DNA of 14,214 bases from Streptobacillus canis (GTDB lineage: Bacteria; Fusobacteriota; Fusobacteriia; Fusobacteriales; Leptotrichiaceae), in NCBI RefSeq assembly GCF_009733925.1, contig NZ_WOEI01000034.1:1-14214 (forward strand). Direction: 5' to 3'. The translations under genes and the position numbers were made by a program. This document shows, piece after piece, positions 1-7,879 of the stretch. The notes under the pieces are model-generated. The model made no database searches and was not told where the DNA came from. It was given only the letters and a program-made list of their open reading frames with translations. Every line of letters starts with the position of its first letter. Position 1 is the stretch's first letter.

Positions 1-29
1 CCTTTCTTACTATTAAAATTACAAAAGAT

Positions 30-38
30 ATTATATCA
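30..38 (-). promoter_or_regulatory. Possible divergent extended -10 promoter reading off the left edge
   Basis: On the - strand the bases read TGATATAAT, an exact extended -10 (TGn plus TATAAT). No good -35 is visible 17-18 bases upstream. Further along the same strand, positions 8-1 read AAGAAAGG, which resembles a ribosome binding site and would place a start codon just outside the window. A divergently transcribed gene left of the window is therefore inferred. The region is so AT-rich that a chance TATAAT is quite possible. Confidence 0.35.
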
Positions 39-77
39 TATATTATTTAATTAATTTTATTTTTAATCTTATACTTA

Positions 78-113
78 ATTAGGACATTTTTATTTTAATT
101 ATATTAAGACATT
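78..113. repeat. Short imperfect direct repeat in the upstream region
   Basis: ATTAGGACATT at 78-88 recurs as ATTAAGACATT at 103-113, matching 10 of 11 bases with start-to-start spacing of 25 bp, roughly two and a half helical turns. It lies between the presumed divergent promoter and the promoter of the foldase gene, where a regulator could bind. In such AT-rich sequence it may be coincidental; the shared GACATT core is the least AT-biased part. Confidence 0.3.
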
Positions 114-132
114 ATCATATTAATATTACACC

Positions 133-197
133 TTTTACATATTTTCCTTAGAATGCTTGAATTTAATTGAGGAAATATGATATAATAACATGTAAAA
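133..197. repeat. Nested inverted repeats around the foldase promoter
   Basis: TTTTACAT (133-140) is the exact reverse complement of ATGTAAAA (190-197). Inside it, CATATTTTCCT (138-148) pairs with AGGAAATATG (170-179) except for one extra T. The outer arms bracket the -35 and -10 boxes, and the right outer arm covers the expected transcription start. The left arms lie upstream of transcription, so any function would be as DNA (an operator or bent DNA), not as an RNA hairpin. No known operator was recognised. Confidence 0.35.
157..186 (+). promoter_or_regulatory. Sigma-70-type promoter for the foldase gene
   Basis: The -35 box is TTGAAT at 157-162 and the -10 box is a perfect TATAAT at 181-186, with an 18-base spacer and a TGn extension at 178-180. 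Transcription would begin near 192-194, giving a leader of about 27 bases. A strong AGGAGG ribosome binding site follows at 206-211, eight bases before the ATG at 220. It is the best promoter seen in the window. Confidence 0.75.
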
Positions 198-219
198 CGA
201 TTGATAGGAGGAACAAATA

Positions 220-2019
220 ATGGCATTAAAAAAAATGGGAAGACCAATGAAAATTATTACGGTCTTTATAGCGATTGCAATGCTAATACCAATATTTATG
301 TCTGCTTATACTTACTTTGCTAATAAAGAGAGCAAAACAGTTATGTTAAAAATCGATGGAGAAAAGATATATAAGGAAGATTTTGATCAAAAATACGCTG
401 ATTTTTCTAAACAAATTGAAGGCTTAAATGAGCAAGTAATTAAAGCAAATAATTTAGATAAAGAAAAATATATGGCATTACCAGAAGAATTAACTAAAGG
501 TTACGTTCTAGCTGGACAAATTTATGAAGCATTAAATAATGCTTTAACAACAGAACTTGGTGCTACAGTTTCTAAAGCTGATATAGATGCTAAGTTTAAA
601 GAATTAGAAGATCAAATGGGCGGAAGTAAAGGTTTAGTAGCTGCACTTAACTCACAAGGTCAAACAATAGAAGGTTTAAGAGAAACAATAAAAGGATTCT
701 TATTAAACGACAAAAAAATGGAAATAATTAAACAAAAAATATCAGTTACTGATACAGAAATTGAAAGTAGATTTAATCAACAAAAATTCACTGAATATGA
801 AGGAAAAGCTTTTGCTGAAGTTAAAGATGAAGTTAAAGATCAAATCTTAACTGAAAAGGCAAGAATTTATGAAAAATCATTAATTGAAAATAAATTTAAT
901 ACAGCTAACTTTGCTATCTCAGATAATACAATAGAACCTGTTGTAAATAAACTAAAAGAGTTAGTATTTGAAAAAGGTGAATACAAATTTACTTACATGG
1001 ATGTTATTTCACAAGTGGTTAACTTATTCTTCCAAGAAGGGAAAGGTTATACTGAAGAATTCCAAAATAAAGTTAAAACATTAATTGAAACTGATTTAGA
1101 TAAAAAAATTAGAATTAAAGATAAAGCTTTAGAAGCAGGATTAACTTTAAATCAAGATTTATTACCTAAATATCAATTAGAATATATTGCTGAACAATAT
1201 GTTTCTCAATTATTAGGTACATATAAAGCAACTGAAGAAGAAATGATGGCAATATTCAATAAATATGAAGGTGCATTTGATATATCTCATACTGTAAGTG
1301 GAGAAATCATAGGTAAAGCATATTTAGCAAGTGATGAAGATGCAAAAGAAACTGAAGCTAAAGTTGTAGAATTAATGAAAACTATTACTAAAGAAAACTT
1401 TGCTGAAAAAGCAAAAGAATTATCAAAAGATCCAGGAAGTGCACAAAACGGTGGGGATTTAGGAAAAGCTAATATAAATAACTTTGTTCCTGAATTTAAA
1501 GAAGCTGTTGCAAAAGCAGAAGCTGGAAGTATAGTTGGACCAGTTAAGACACAATTTGGATATCATATTATCTTGGTTGAAGAAAAAGATAAAGATAATA
1601 AAGATATGGCAACATTAAAACATATCTTAATAAGTGTTGAACCAGGAAAAAAAACTAAAGATGAAACTAAAGCAAAAGTTTTAGAAATAAAAGATTTAAT
1701 TTCTTCAAATAAATTAACTTGGGAAAATATTACTGGTGATACTACTGGTAAATATAATGAATATGGTATAAAAGATCATTTCTCTAAAGTAAAAGAAAAT
1801 GATAAATTACCTGTAGTTGGATATGACAAAGAAGTAAATAATAAATTATTTGCTGCAAAAGTTGGAGAATTTATAGAAATATCATTAGATGATTCATTTG
1901 TATTAATTCAAAAAACAGAAGACATACCATACAAAAAAGTTGGATTTAATGAAGTAAAAGAAAAATTAAATTACATCGCAGCAACAGAATATGTAACAAA
2001 ACATTTATTAGAAATATAA
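220..2019 (+). CDS. Membrane-anchored parvulin-type peptidyl-prolyl isomerase (SurA/PpiD-like foldase)
   Basis: A 599-residue protein expected to help fold exported proteins by isomerising prolyl bonds. Residues 1-10 are basic and 11-33 form one hydrophobic segment with no lipobox cysteine, so it is probably a signal anchor with the rest in the periplasm. Residues about 37-200 look like the SurA N-terminal chaperone region. Residues 353-455 form a parvulin domain with an N-terminal His357, the QNGGDLG loop (409-415) and the closing FGYH (His449). A second parvulin-like stretch begins at KHILIS (His468) and runs to about 575; it lacks the GGDLG loop and terminal FGYH, so is probably inactive. 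PpiD shares this anchored layout, SurA the tandem domains. The ATG at 220 has a strong AGGAGG eight bases upstream. It appears monocistronic, with its own promoter and a following hairpin. PrsA is the alternative name; the exact orthologue is uncertain. Confidence 0.85.
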   Translation: MALKKMGRPMKIITVFIAIAMLIPIFMSAYTYFANKESKTVMLKIDGEKIYKEDFDQKYADFSKQIEGLNEQVIKANNLDKEKYMALPEELTKGYVLAGQIYEALNNALTTELGATVSKADIDAKFKELEDQMGGSKGLVAALNSQGQTIEGLRETIKGFLLNDKKMEIIKQKISVTDTEIESRFNQQKFTEYEGKAFAEVKDEVKDQILTEKARIYEKSLIENKFNTANFAISDNTIEPVVNKLKELVFEKGEYKFTYMDVISQVVNLFFQEGKGYTEEFQNKVKTLIETDLDKKIRIKDKALEAGLTLNQDLLPKYQLEYIAEQYVSQLLGTYKATEEEMMAIFNKYEGAFDISHTVSGEIIGKAYLASDEDAKETEAKVVELMKTITKENFAEKAKELSKDPGSAQNGGDLGKANINNFVPEFKEAVAKAEAGSIVGPVKTQFGYHIILVEEKDKDNKDMATLKHILISVEPGKKTKDETKAKVLEIKDLISSNKLTWENITGDTTGKYNEYGIKDHFSKVKENDKLPVVGYDKEVNNKLFAAKVGEFIEISLDDSFVLIQKTEDIPYKKVGFNEVKEKLNYIAATEYVTKHLLEI

Positions 2020-2023
2020 AATA

Positions 2024-2055
2024 AATAAGGACAATCTTTTTAGATTGTCCTTATT
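2024..2055 (+). terminator. Perfect 14-bp hairpin, likely intrinsic terminator or attenuator
   Basis: The arm AATAAGGACAATCT (2024-2037) pairs perfectly with AGATTGTCCTTATT (2042-2055) around a TTTT loop. The GGACAATCT core supplies the stable stem, while the outer AATAA/TTATT bases resemble the A-tract and U-tract of a compact, possibly bidirectional terminator. The bases after the stem are A-rich, so there is no long U run. It starts four bases after the foldase stop codon and ends seven bases before the ktrB ribosome binding site, leaving no room for a promoter between them. Confidence 0.75.
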
Positions 2056-2062
2056 AAAAAAT

Positions 2063-2068
2063 GGAGTG
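2063..2068 (+). promoter_or_regulatory. Ribosome binding site that fixes the ktrB start
   Basis: GGAGTG at 2063-2068 lies just upstream of the ATG at 2073; its GGAG core ends six bases before it. An in-frame ATG at 2061 overlaps this site and itself has only A-rich sequence upstream. The downstream ATG is therefore preferred, and the four residues MECK are not expected in the protein. Confidence 0.75.
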
Positions 2069-2072
2069 TAAA

Positions 2073-3401
2073 ATGGGGAAAAAAATATCACCGTATATTT
2101 TGATACTTATCTCATTTATATCAATAATACTAATAGGAGCGACATTTTTAACTTTTAGTTTTAGTTTGCAAAAAGGAGTAAATATTAGTTTTTTTGAAGC
2201 ATTATTTACTGCAACATCAGCTGTAACAGTAACAGGTTTATCTATACTTGATGTAAGTAAAACTTTTAATGATTTTGGGACTTTAGTTATATTGATATTG
2301 ATACAACTTGGAGGATTAGGGATTTTAACTTTCTCTTCTTTAATAGTATTGTTAGTATCAAAAAAAATAGGATATTATACAAAAAAAATTGTGAAAGAAG
2401 ATTTAAATTTTGAGGATAAATTTGATATTTATTTATATATAAAAAAGGTGGCAATGGTTGTATTTGGAATAGAATTTTTAGGTGCATTTTTTCTTTTATC
2501 AAATTTTTTAAAAACTTATACATTAGGTAAAGCTATTTTTTATTCGATTTTTCATTCAATTTCTGCTTTTTGTAATGCAGGTTTTTCATTATATAGTAAT
2601 AATTTAGAGGGGTTTGTTGATAATATACATGTTAATATAGTTATTGCGTTTTTAATATTTACAGGAGGGGTAGGTTTTGCAGCAATAATTGATGTGTATG
2701 ATTATATTAGAGGAAAAAGTAGAAGAGTTACGATTAATACAAAATTTTCTTTATATATTACTTTTTCATTACTATTTATAGGTATGTTTTCATTTTTAAT
2801 TCTTGAATATACAAATAGTAGTAGTATAGGAGAAATGTCATTTTTAAAGAAAGTATTAGCAAGTTTCTTTCAATCTGTAAGCTTAAGAACAGCAGGATTT
2901 AATACAGTTAATATAAATGAATTAAGAATACCTACAGTATTAATTGCATGTCTATTAATGTTTATTGGAGCATCACCTGGATCTACAGGTGGAGGTATTA
3001 AAACAAATACTGTAGGAATAATATTTTTAGGAATTAGAGCTTCGTTAAAAAATAAAGAGGATATATTATTTTCAAAAAGAAGAATTTCATTTAGAACTTT
3101 CAATAAAGCAGCTGCATTATTATTAATAGCAATTTCTTATGTTTTTGTAATATTTGTATTAATGAGTATTTTTGAAAGCGATAAAGATATTGTGAAAGTA
3201 TTATTTGAATTAGTTTCAGCTATGGGGACAGTAGGTTTAAGTATGGGATTAACATCTTCTCTTACTATATATTCAAAAGCGTTATTAATTTTAACGATGT
3301 TTTTAGGAAGAGTTGGTTTACTGACTGTAGTTTTATCTTTATCAGGTACAACAGAAAAAGGAAAATATACATATCCAGAAGAAAATATATTAATTGGTTA
3401 G
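2073..3401 (+). CDS. ktrB: KtrB/TrkH-family potassium transporter, membrane pore subunit
   Basis: A 442-residue polytopic membrane protein that conducts K+ (often coupled to Na+) across the cytoplasmic membrane. The superfamily of K+ transporters has four membrane-pore-membrane repeats, and each filter loop can be seen: VTGLS near residues 53-57, CNAGF at 167-171, RTAGFNT around Gly275 and GTVGLS around Gly388. The glycine in each loop is the selectivity residue. The stretch SPGSTGGGIKTNT after the third loop is typical of the family's gating region. Length matches KtrB rather than the longer TrkH (about 480). The start at 2073 is chosen for its ribosome binding site. The ktrA start follows the stop codon by seven bases, as expected for a pore and its gating subunit. 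No promoter fits between the upstream hairpin and this gene, so expression must pass through the hairpin or start within the foldase gene. Confidence 0.93.
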   Translation: MGKKISPYILILISFISIILIGATFLTFSFSLQKGVNISFFEALFTATSAVTVTGLSILDVSKTFNDFGTLVILILIQLGGLGILTFSSLIVLLVSKKIGYYTKKIVKEDLNFEDKFDIYLYIKKVAMVVFGIEFLGAFFLLSNFLKTYTLGKAIFYSIFHSISAFCNAGFSLYSNNLEGFVDNIHVNIVIAFLIFTGGVGFAAIIDVYDYIRGKSRRVTINTKFSLYITFSLLFIGMFSFLILEYTNSSSIGEMSFLKKVLASFFQSVSLRTAGFNTVNINELRIPTVLIACLLMFIGASPGSTGGGIKTNTVGIIFLGIRASLKNKEDILFSKRRISFRTFNKAAALLLIAISYVFVIFVLMSIFESDKDIVKVLFELVSAMGTVGLSMGLTSSLTIYSKALLILTMFLGRVGLLTVVLSLSGTTEKGKYTYPEENILIG

Positions 3402-3404
3402 GAG
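3400..3404 (+). promoter_or_regulatory. Ribosome binding site of ktrA overlapping the ktrB stop
   Basis: AGGAG shares its first AG with the TAG stop codon of ktrB and sits four bases before the ATG at 3409. This supports the ATG over an in-frame TTG at 3394, which lies inside ktrB with no such site. The arrangement suggests translational coupling of the pore and its regulator. Confidence 0.7.
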
Positions 3405-3408
3405 CAAT

Positions 3409-4062
3409 ATGAAAAATTATTTAGTAATAGGGTTAGGAGAATTTGGTAAGTCTGTTGCAAAGACATTATATAAAAATGGTAATACAGTTTTAGCACTTGA
3501 TTCATCAGAAGAATTAGTAAGACAAGCATTAGAAGAAGAGATAGTAGATGAAGCAATAATATTAGATGTAACAGATGAAACAACATTAAAAAATATTGTA
3601 AAAGATGATTTTGAAATTGCATTTGTATGTATAGGAAGTAACATACAAGCGAGTATTTTAGTTACATTACAATTGAAAGAATTAGGAATTAATAAAATAA
3701 TATGTAAAGCAGTATCTCATACTCAAGGGAAAGTACTTAAAAAAATTGGTGCAGATATGGTTGTATACCCAGAAGAATCAATGGGAGAAAAAATTGCTTT
3801 AGCATCACTTAGACCAACAGTTGTGGAGCATTTTAGATTTTCAGAAGAATATTCTGTATTTGAAATAATAATGCCTGAAGAATTTGTTGGAAAAACATTA
3901 AAAGATTTAGATTTAAGAAATAAATATGAAGCTAACGTTATGGCAGTAAAATATGGAGATGGAACTATGAATGTTACACCTAGTCCAAATGATATTTTAA
4001 AAGAAGATGAAATGTTAGTAATGTTACTTAAAACAGAGATGATAGATAAAATAATTAAATAG
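3409..4062 (+). CDS. ktrA: KtrA/TrkA-family potassium uptake regulator (RCK protein)
   Basis: A 217-residue cytoplasmic protein that forms the ring gating KtrB. The N-terminal RCK_N Rossmann fold has the glycine motif GLGEFG at residues 8-13 and an acidic Asp31 at the end of the second strand, typical of NAD(H)/ATP-binding RCK domains. From about residue 137 a RCK_C domain follows (EYSVFEIIMP to the C-terminus); in KtrA proteins this domain can bind c-di-AMP, though that cannot be read from the sequence here. A single RCK pair of about 220 residues is the KtrA form; classical TrkA has two (about 450 residues). The start at 3409 is chosen over TTG 3394 because of the AGGAG four bases upstream. 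It sits seven bases after ktrB and eight before mnmG, so is probably co-transcribed with both. Confidence 0.92.
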   Translation: MKNYLVIGLGEFGKSVAKTLYKNGNTVLALDSSEELVRQALEEEIVDEAIILDVTDETTLKNIVKDDFEIAFVCIGSNIQASILVTLQLKELGINKIICKAVSHTQGKVLKKIGADMVVYPEESMGEKIALASLRPTVVEHFRFSEEYSVFEIIMPEEFVGKTLKDLDLRNKYEANVMAVKYGDGTMNVTPSPNDILKEDEMLVMLLKTEMIDKIIK

Positions 4063-4068
4063 GGGTGA
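4061..4068 (+). promoter_or_regulatory. Ribosome binding site that fixes the mnmG start
   Basis: AGGGGTGA overlaps the last two bases of the ktrA TAG stop and matches the extended anti-Shine-Dalgarno partner (GGTGA exactly, with a G in place of A before it). The ATG at 4071 follows directly. An in-frame GTG at 4065 lies inside this binding site and so is an unlikely start. Confidence 0.65.
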
Positions 4069-4070
4069 AT

Positions 4071-5981
4071 ATGAATAATAAATATGATGTACTAGTAGTT
4101 GGAGCAGGTCATGCAGGTATTGAAGCAGCTCTTGCTAGTGCAAGACTTGGATTAAAAACAGCTATGTTTACAATCACTTTAGATAATATAGGGGTAATGT
4201 CTTGTAACCCTTCTATAGGTGGTCCTGCAAAATCTCATTTAGTAAAAGAGTTAGATGCTCTAGGTGGACAAATGGCTAAGACAATAGATAAATCATTTGT
4301 ACAAATTAGAATATTAAATACAAAAAAAGGTCCAGCTGTAAGAGCATTAAGATCACAGGCAGATAGAAAAATTTATGCTAGAAATATGAAAAAAATTGTA
4401 GAAAATCAAGAAAATCTTGATGTTGTACAAGATATAGTTACTGAACTAATTTATGAAAAAGATACTGAAAAAGATTTTGTTGTTAAAGGATTAAAAACAA
4501 AAAATGGATTAGAATTTATTGGAAAAAGTGTAATTATATGTTCAGGGACTTTTTTAAATGGATTATTATATGTAGGTGATAAAATACTTGAAGGTGGAAG
4601 AATGGGAGAACTTTCAGCTAAAGATTTAACTTCATCATTAGTTGATATGGGACTAAAAGTTAGAAGATTTAAAACTGGGACTTCACCTAGAATAGATGCA
4701 AGAACAATAAATTTTGATATATTAGAAGAGCAACCTGGAGAAACTGGTAAGGTAATTAAATTTTCTAATTCAACACCAAATGAAGTTATTGAAAATACGA
4801 AACAACTATCATGCTATATTTCAAGAACAAATTTAGATTTACATAGAATAATTAGAGATAATTTAAATAGATCTCCATTATATAATGGAACAATAAAAGA
4901 TTCAGTAGGACCTAGATATTGTCCATCTATTGAAGATAAGGTAATGAAATTTAATGATAAAGACTCACATCATTTATTCTTAGAACCTGAAGGATTTGAT
5001 ACTAATGAAGTATATATCTCAGGATTATCAACATCTTATCCTGCAGATCTACAACAAGAAATGGTAAGACAAATTGAAGGTTTAGAAAATGCAAGAATAA
5101 TGAGATATGGATATGCGGTAGAGTATGATTTTGTAAATCCAAATGAATTAGAATATACATTAGAAACAAAAAAGGCTAAAGGGCTATATCTAGCAGGGCA
5201 GATTAATGGAACTAGTGGATATGAAGAAGCAGCTGTTCAAGGATTACTTGCAGGTATAAATGCAAGTTTAGCTATAAAAGGAGAAGAACCTTTATTACTT
5301 GAAAGAAATAATTCATATATTGCAACATTAATAGATGATTTAATAACTAAAGAAATTGAAGAACCTTATAGAATGTTTACTGCAAGATCAGAATATAGAT
5401 TAATATTAAGAGAAGATAATGCAGATTTAAGATTAGCTCATATTGGTCATAAAATTGGTTTAGTTGATGATGAAACATATGCTAAAGTATTAGAAAAACT
5501 AAATAATGTTGAAAAAACAATTGAAATACTTGAAAATACTAAACTTGGGGTAAGTAATAAAAAATTAGTAGAAGTTTTAGAAAAAAATAATGAGACTTTA
5601 AAGAGCGGAACAACACTGAAAGAATTATTACGTAGACCAAGCTTTACATATGATGATATTAAATACATTGCAGAAGATATAAGTAATATGGAAAATATTT
5701 GTTTTGATGAAGAAACTGAGTATCAAATAGAAGTTCAAATAAAATATGAAGGATATATCAATAAAGCAAATGCAATGATAGAAAAACAAAGAAAATTAGA
5801 AGAAAAAATTATACCAGCTGAATTAGATTTTTTTGAAATTAAAGGTATAACAGGGGAAGCTAAACAAAAATTAAATGAAAGAAAACCTCATACAGTTGGA
5901 CAAGCATCACGTATCGCAGGTGTTACACCAGCAGATATTTCAGTACTATTAATGTACTTAGATGGCAAGATAAAATTATAG
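4071..5981 (+). CDS. mnmG: tRNA uridine-5-carboxymethylaminomethyl modification enzyme MnmG (GidA)
   Basis: A 636-residue FAD protein that, with the GTPase MnmE, installs the carboxymethylaminomethyl group on wobble uridine 34 of certain tRNAs, using a folate one-carbon donor. The FAD-binding motif GAGHAG is at residues 11-16, followed by the family signature CNPSIGGPAKSHL (Cys45) and the second conserved cysteine in PRYCPSIEDK (Cys284); the corresponding E. coli cysteines are important for activity. NGTSGYEEAAVQG and PYRMFTARSEYRLILREDNAD mark the later FAD and insertion regions. The C-terminal helical tRNA/MnmE-binding part ends in DISVLLMYL. Length and motifs match an intact enzyme (E. coli 629). 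MnmE is not in the window; here the gene lies between ktrA and rnj. A GGAAGGAG site for rnj begins at its stop codon. Confidence 0.97.
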   Translation: MNNKYDVLVVGAGHAGIEAALASARLGLKTAMFTITLDNIGVMSCNPSIGGPAKSHLVKELDALGGQMAKTIDKSFVQIRILNTKKGPAVRALRSQADRKIYARNMKKIVENQENLDVVQDIVTELIYEKDTEKDFVVKGLKTKNGLEFIGKSVIICSGTFLNGLLYVGDKILEGGRMGELSAKDLTSSLVDMGLKVRRFKTGTSPRIDARTINFDILEEQPGETGKVIKFSNSTPNEVIENTKQLSCYISRTNLDLHRIIRDNLNRSPLYNGTIKDSVGPRYCPSIEDKVMKFNDKDSHHLFLEPEGFDTNEVYISGLSTSYPADLQQEMVRQIEGLENARIMRYGYAVEYDFVNPNELEYTLETKKAKGLYLAGQINGTSGYEEAAVQGLLAGINASLAIKGEEPLLLERNNSYIATLIDDLITKEIEEPYRMFTARSEYRLILREDNADLRLAHIGHKIGLVDDETYAKVLEKLNNVEKTIEILENTKLGVSNKKLVEVLEKNNETLKSGTTLKELLRRPSFTYDDIKYIAEDISNMENICFDEETEYQIEVQIKYEGYINKANAMIEKQRKLEEKIIPAELDFFEIKGITGEAKQKLNERKPHTVGQASRIAGVTPADISVLLMYLDGKIKL

Positions 5982-5993
5982 GAAGGAGTAAAG

Positions 5994-7865
5994 ATGGAAA
6001 AAAAAGAAACAACTTTTTCTAAAAAGAAAAAGGAAATTGATGAAAAAATTAAAGCTGTAAAACAACTATTTGAAGAAGAATTATTAGCTTCAACTAAAAC
6101 TACAGCAACTAAAGCAAAAAAGACTAGAAAAAAAGAAGAAAAAGTAGAAGTTGTCGAAAAGATTGTTGAAAAAGTTGTTGAAAAAAACAATGAGATAACA
6201 ACAGATAAGACATATATCATACCATTAGGTGGGATTGAAGAAATTGGTAAAAATATGACTGTTATACAATATAGAGATGAAATGATAGTTATAGATGCTG
6301 GACTTACATTCCCAGAAGATGAACATTTAGGAATTGATTTAATTATTCCTAGTTTTGAATATTTATCAGCAAATTTAGCTAAAGTAAAAGCATTATTAAT
6401 AACACATGGACATGAAGACCATATAGGAGCTGTACCATATTTTTATCAAAAATTAGGCTCAGATATACCTATGTATGGAGGTAAATTAAGCTTAGAATTA
6501 GCACTTGCAAAATTTGAGAAAGTAGTTACTAAAAAACCTAAATGTGTATTTATTTCAAACAGAAATGAAGTTAAAATTGGTAAGTATTTTACAGTAGAAT
6601 TTATAAGCGTAACACACTCTATACCAGATTGTTATGCAATTAGAATTAAAACTCCAACTAGTACAATATTACATACAGGAGATTTTAAAGTAGATTTAAC
6701 ACCAGTTAATGATGAAAAATTTGATTTTGGAAGGTTAGCAACTATTGGAGAAGAAGGTGTAGATTTATTACTTTCAGATAGTACAAATGCACAAGTTCCA
6801 GGTTCAACTCCATCAGAATCAGTTGTTGGAAGAAGTATAGATGCAGAAGTTGCAAAAGCAACTGGAAGAGTAATTTTAGCATCATTTGCTTCACATGTAC
6901 ATAGAATACAGCAAATTATACTAATAGCTCAAAAATATGGTAGAAAAATTGCTATTGATGGTAGAAGTATGTTAAAAATATTTGAGATTTGCTCAAAACT
7001 TGGGTATTTAAAGATTCCAAAAAGTATGATAATCACATTAGAACAAGCAGAAAATATGGCTGAAAATAAAGTAATGATTATATGTACTGGAACTCAAGGA
7101 GAACCTTTATCAGTATTATCTAGAATAGCAAATGGATCACATAAGTCTATTTCACTTAGAGCAAATGATAAAGTAATAATTTCTGGTTCACCAATACCAG
7201 GAAATGAAAAAGCAGCATATAAAAATATAAACCAACTTCTAAAAAAAGAAGCTTCAGTAGTATTTGAGAAAATTATGGGAATACATGTTTCAGGTCATGG
7301 TTGCCAAGAGGAACAAAAATTAATGTTGAATCTAATAAAGCCTAAGTACTTTATGCCAGTACATGGTGAATATGTAATGCTAAAAAAACATAAAGATTTA
7401 GCAATGCAAGTTGGAGTACCTGAAGAGAATATAATTCTAGCAGAAAATGGTTCTAAACTTGAATTAACTCCAACAAGTTTTAAAAATGTAGGAAAAGTTC
7501 CAAGTGGGGCTGTATATATTTATGGAGATAGTGTTGGAAATGTTAGAGAACATATTTTAAGAGAGAGACAATCTCTTGCAGATAATGGTGTTCTAACTAT
7601 ATCTATTGCACAAAATTCTGATCTTAAGTTTATTGGAGATCCAATAATATTTAGTAAAGGATTCTTGTATAAAAAAGATGATAGTACTTCACAAATTTCT
7701 GAAAGCATGAAAGAGGTTGTAAAAGCAAAACTTGCATCACTTGAACAAGCAAAAGAACAAGATATAGAAAAAATTAAGATAGGAATTGTTAATACTTTAA
7801 ATAATTTCTTTAATGATAATATAGGTAAAGTGCCAACAGTAATAGTAACAGTAGTTAGAGTATAA
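5994..7865 (+). CDS. rnj: Ribonuclease J with a charged N-terminal extension
   Basis: A 623-residue metallo-beta-lactamase/beta-CASP nuclease that degrades and processes mRNA and rRNA, with 5'-to-3' exonuclease and endonuclease activity in this family. The zinc motif HGHEDH is at residues 138-143. Further hallmarks are the DST motif in LSDSTNAQVPGSTPSE, the beta-CASP segments ASFASHVHR, GTQGEP and SGSPIPGNE, HVSGHG (His431, His435) and PVHGEY (His457). A C-terminal domain of about 110 residues follows. B. subtilis RNase J1 (555 residues) begins almost at the catalytic fold; here about 68 residues rich in Lys, Glu, Thr and Val precede TDKTYIIPLGG. The first in-frame Met after the start is residue 88, inside the fold, so the extension is real if the strong GGAAGGAG site (5981-5988) is used. 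H. pylori RNase J also carries an N-terminal extension. It is 13 bases after mnmG. Confidence 0.95.
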   Translation: MEKKETTFSKKKKEIDEKIKAVKQLFEEELLASTKTTATKAKKTRKKEEKVEVVEKIVEKVVEKNNEITTDKTYIIPLGGIEEIGKNMTVIQYRDEMIVIDAGLTFPEDEHLGIDLIIPSFEYLSANLAKVKALLITHGHEDHIGAVPYFYQKLGSDIPMYGGKLSLELALAKFEKVVTKKPKCVFISNRNEVKIGKYFTVEFISVTHSIPDCYAIRIKTPTSTILHTGDFKVDLTPVNDEKFDFGRLATIGEEGVDLLLSDSTNAQVPGSTPSESVVGRSIDAEVAKATGRVILASFASHVHRIQQIILIAQKYGRKIAIDGRSMLKIFEICSKLGYLKIPKSMIITLEQAENMAENKVMIICTGTQGEPLSVLSRIANGSHKSISLRANDKVIISGSPIPGNEKAAYKNINQLLKKEASVVFEKIMGIHVSGHGCQEEQKLMLNLIKPKYFMPVHGEYVMLKKHKDLAMQVGVPEENIILAENGSKLELTPTSFKNVGKVPSGAVYIYGDSVGNVREHILRERQSLADNGVLTISIAQNSDLKFIGDPIIFSKGFLYKKDDSTSQISESMKEVVKAKLASLEQAKEQDIEKIKIGIVNTLNNFFNDNIGKVPTVIVTVVRV

Positions 7866-7879
7866 GTAAGGGAGTTAGT

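Noticed and set aside
2061..2072. Upstream ATG start for ktrB
   Set aside because: It overlaps the GGAGTG binding site that serves the ATG at 2073 and has no binding site of its own.
2069..2074. TAAAAT as a -10 box with TTGTCC (2045-2050) as a -35
   Set aside because: Transcription would begin inside ktrB after its start codon, so it could not express the gene.
5888..6220. A 110-codon open frame on the - strand across the mnmG-rnj junction
   Set aside because: It is the complement of the Lys/Glu-rich start of rnj, giving low-complexity Ser/Phe/Thr-rich protein, and it overlaps two clear family members on the other strand.
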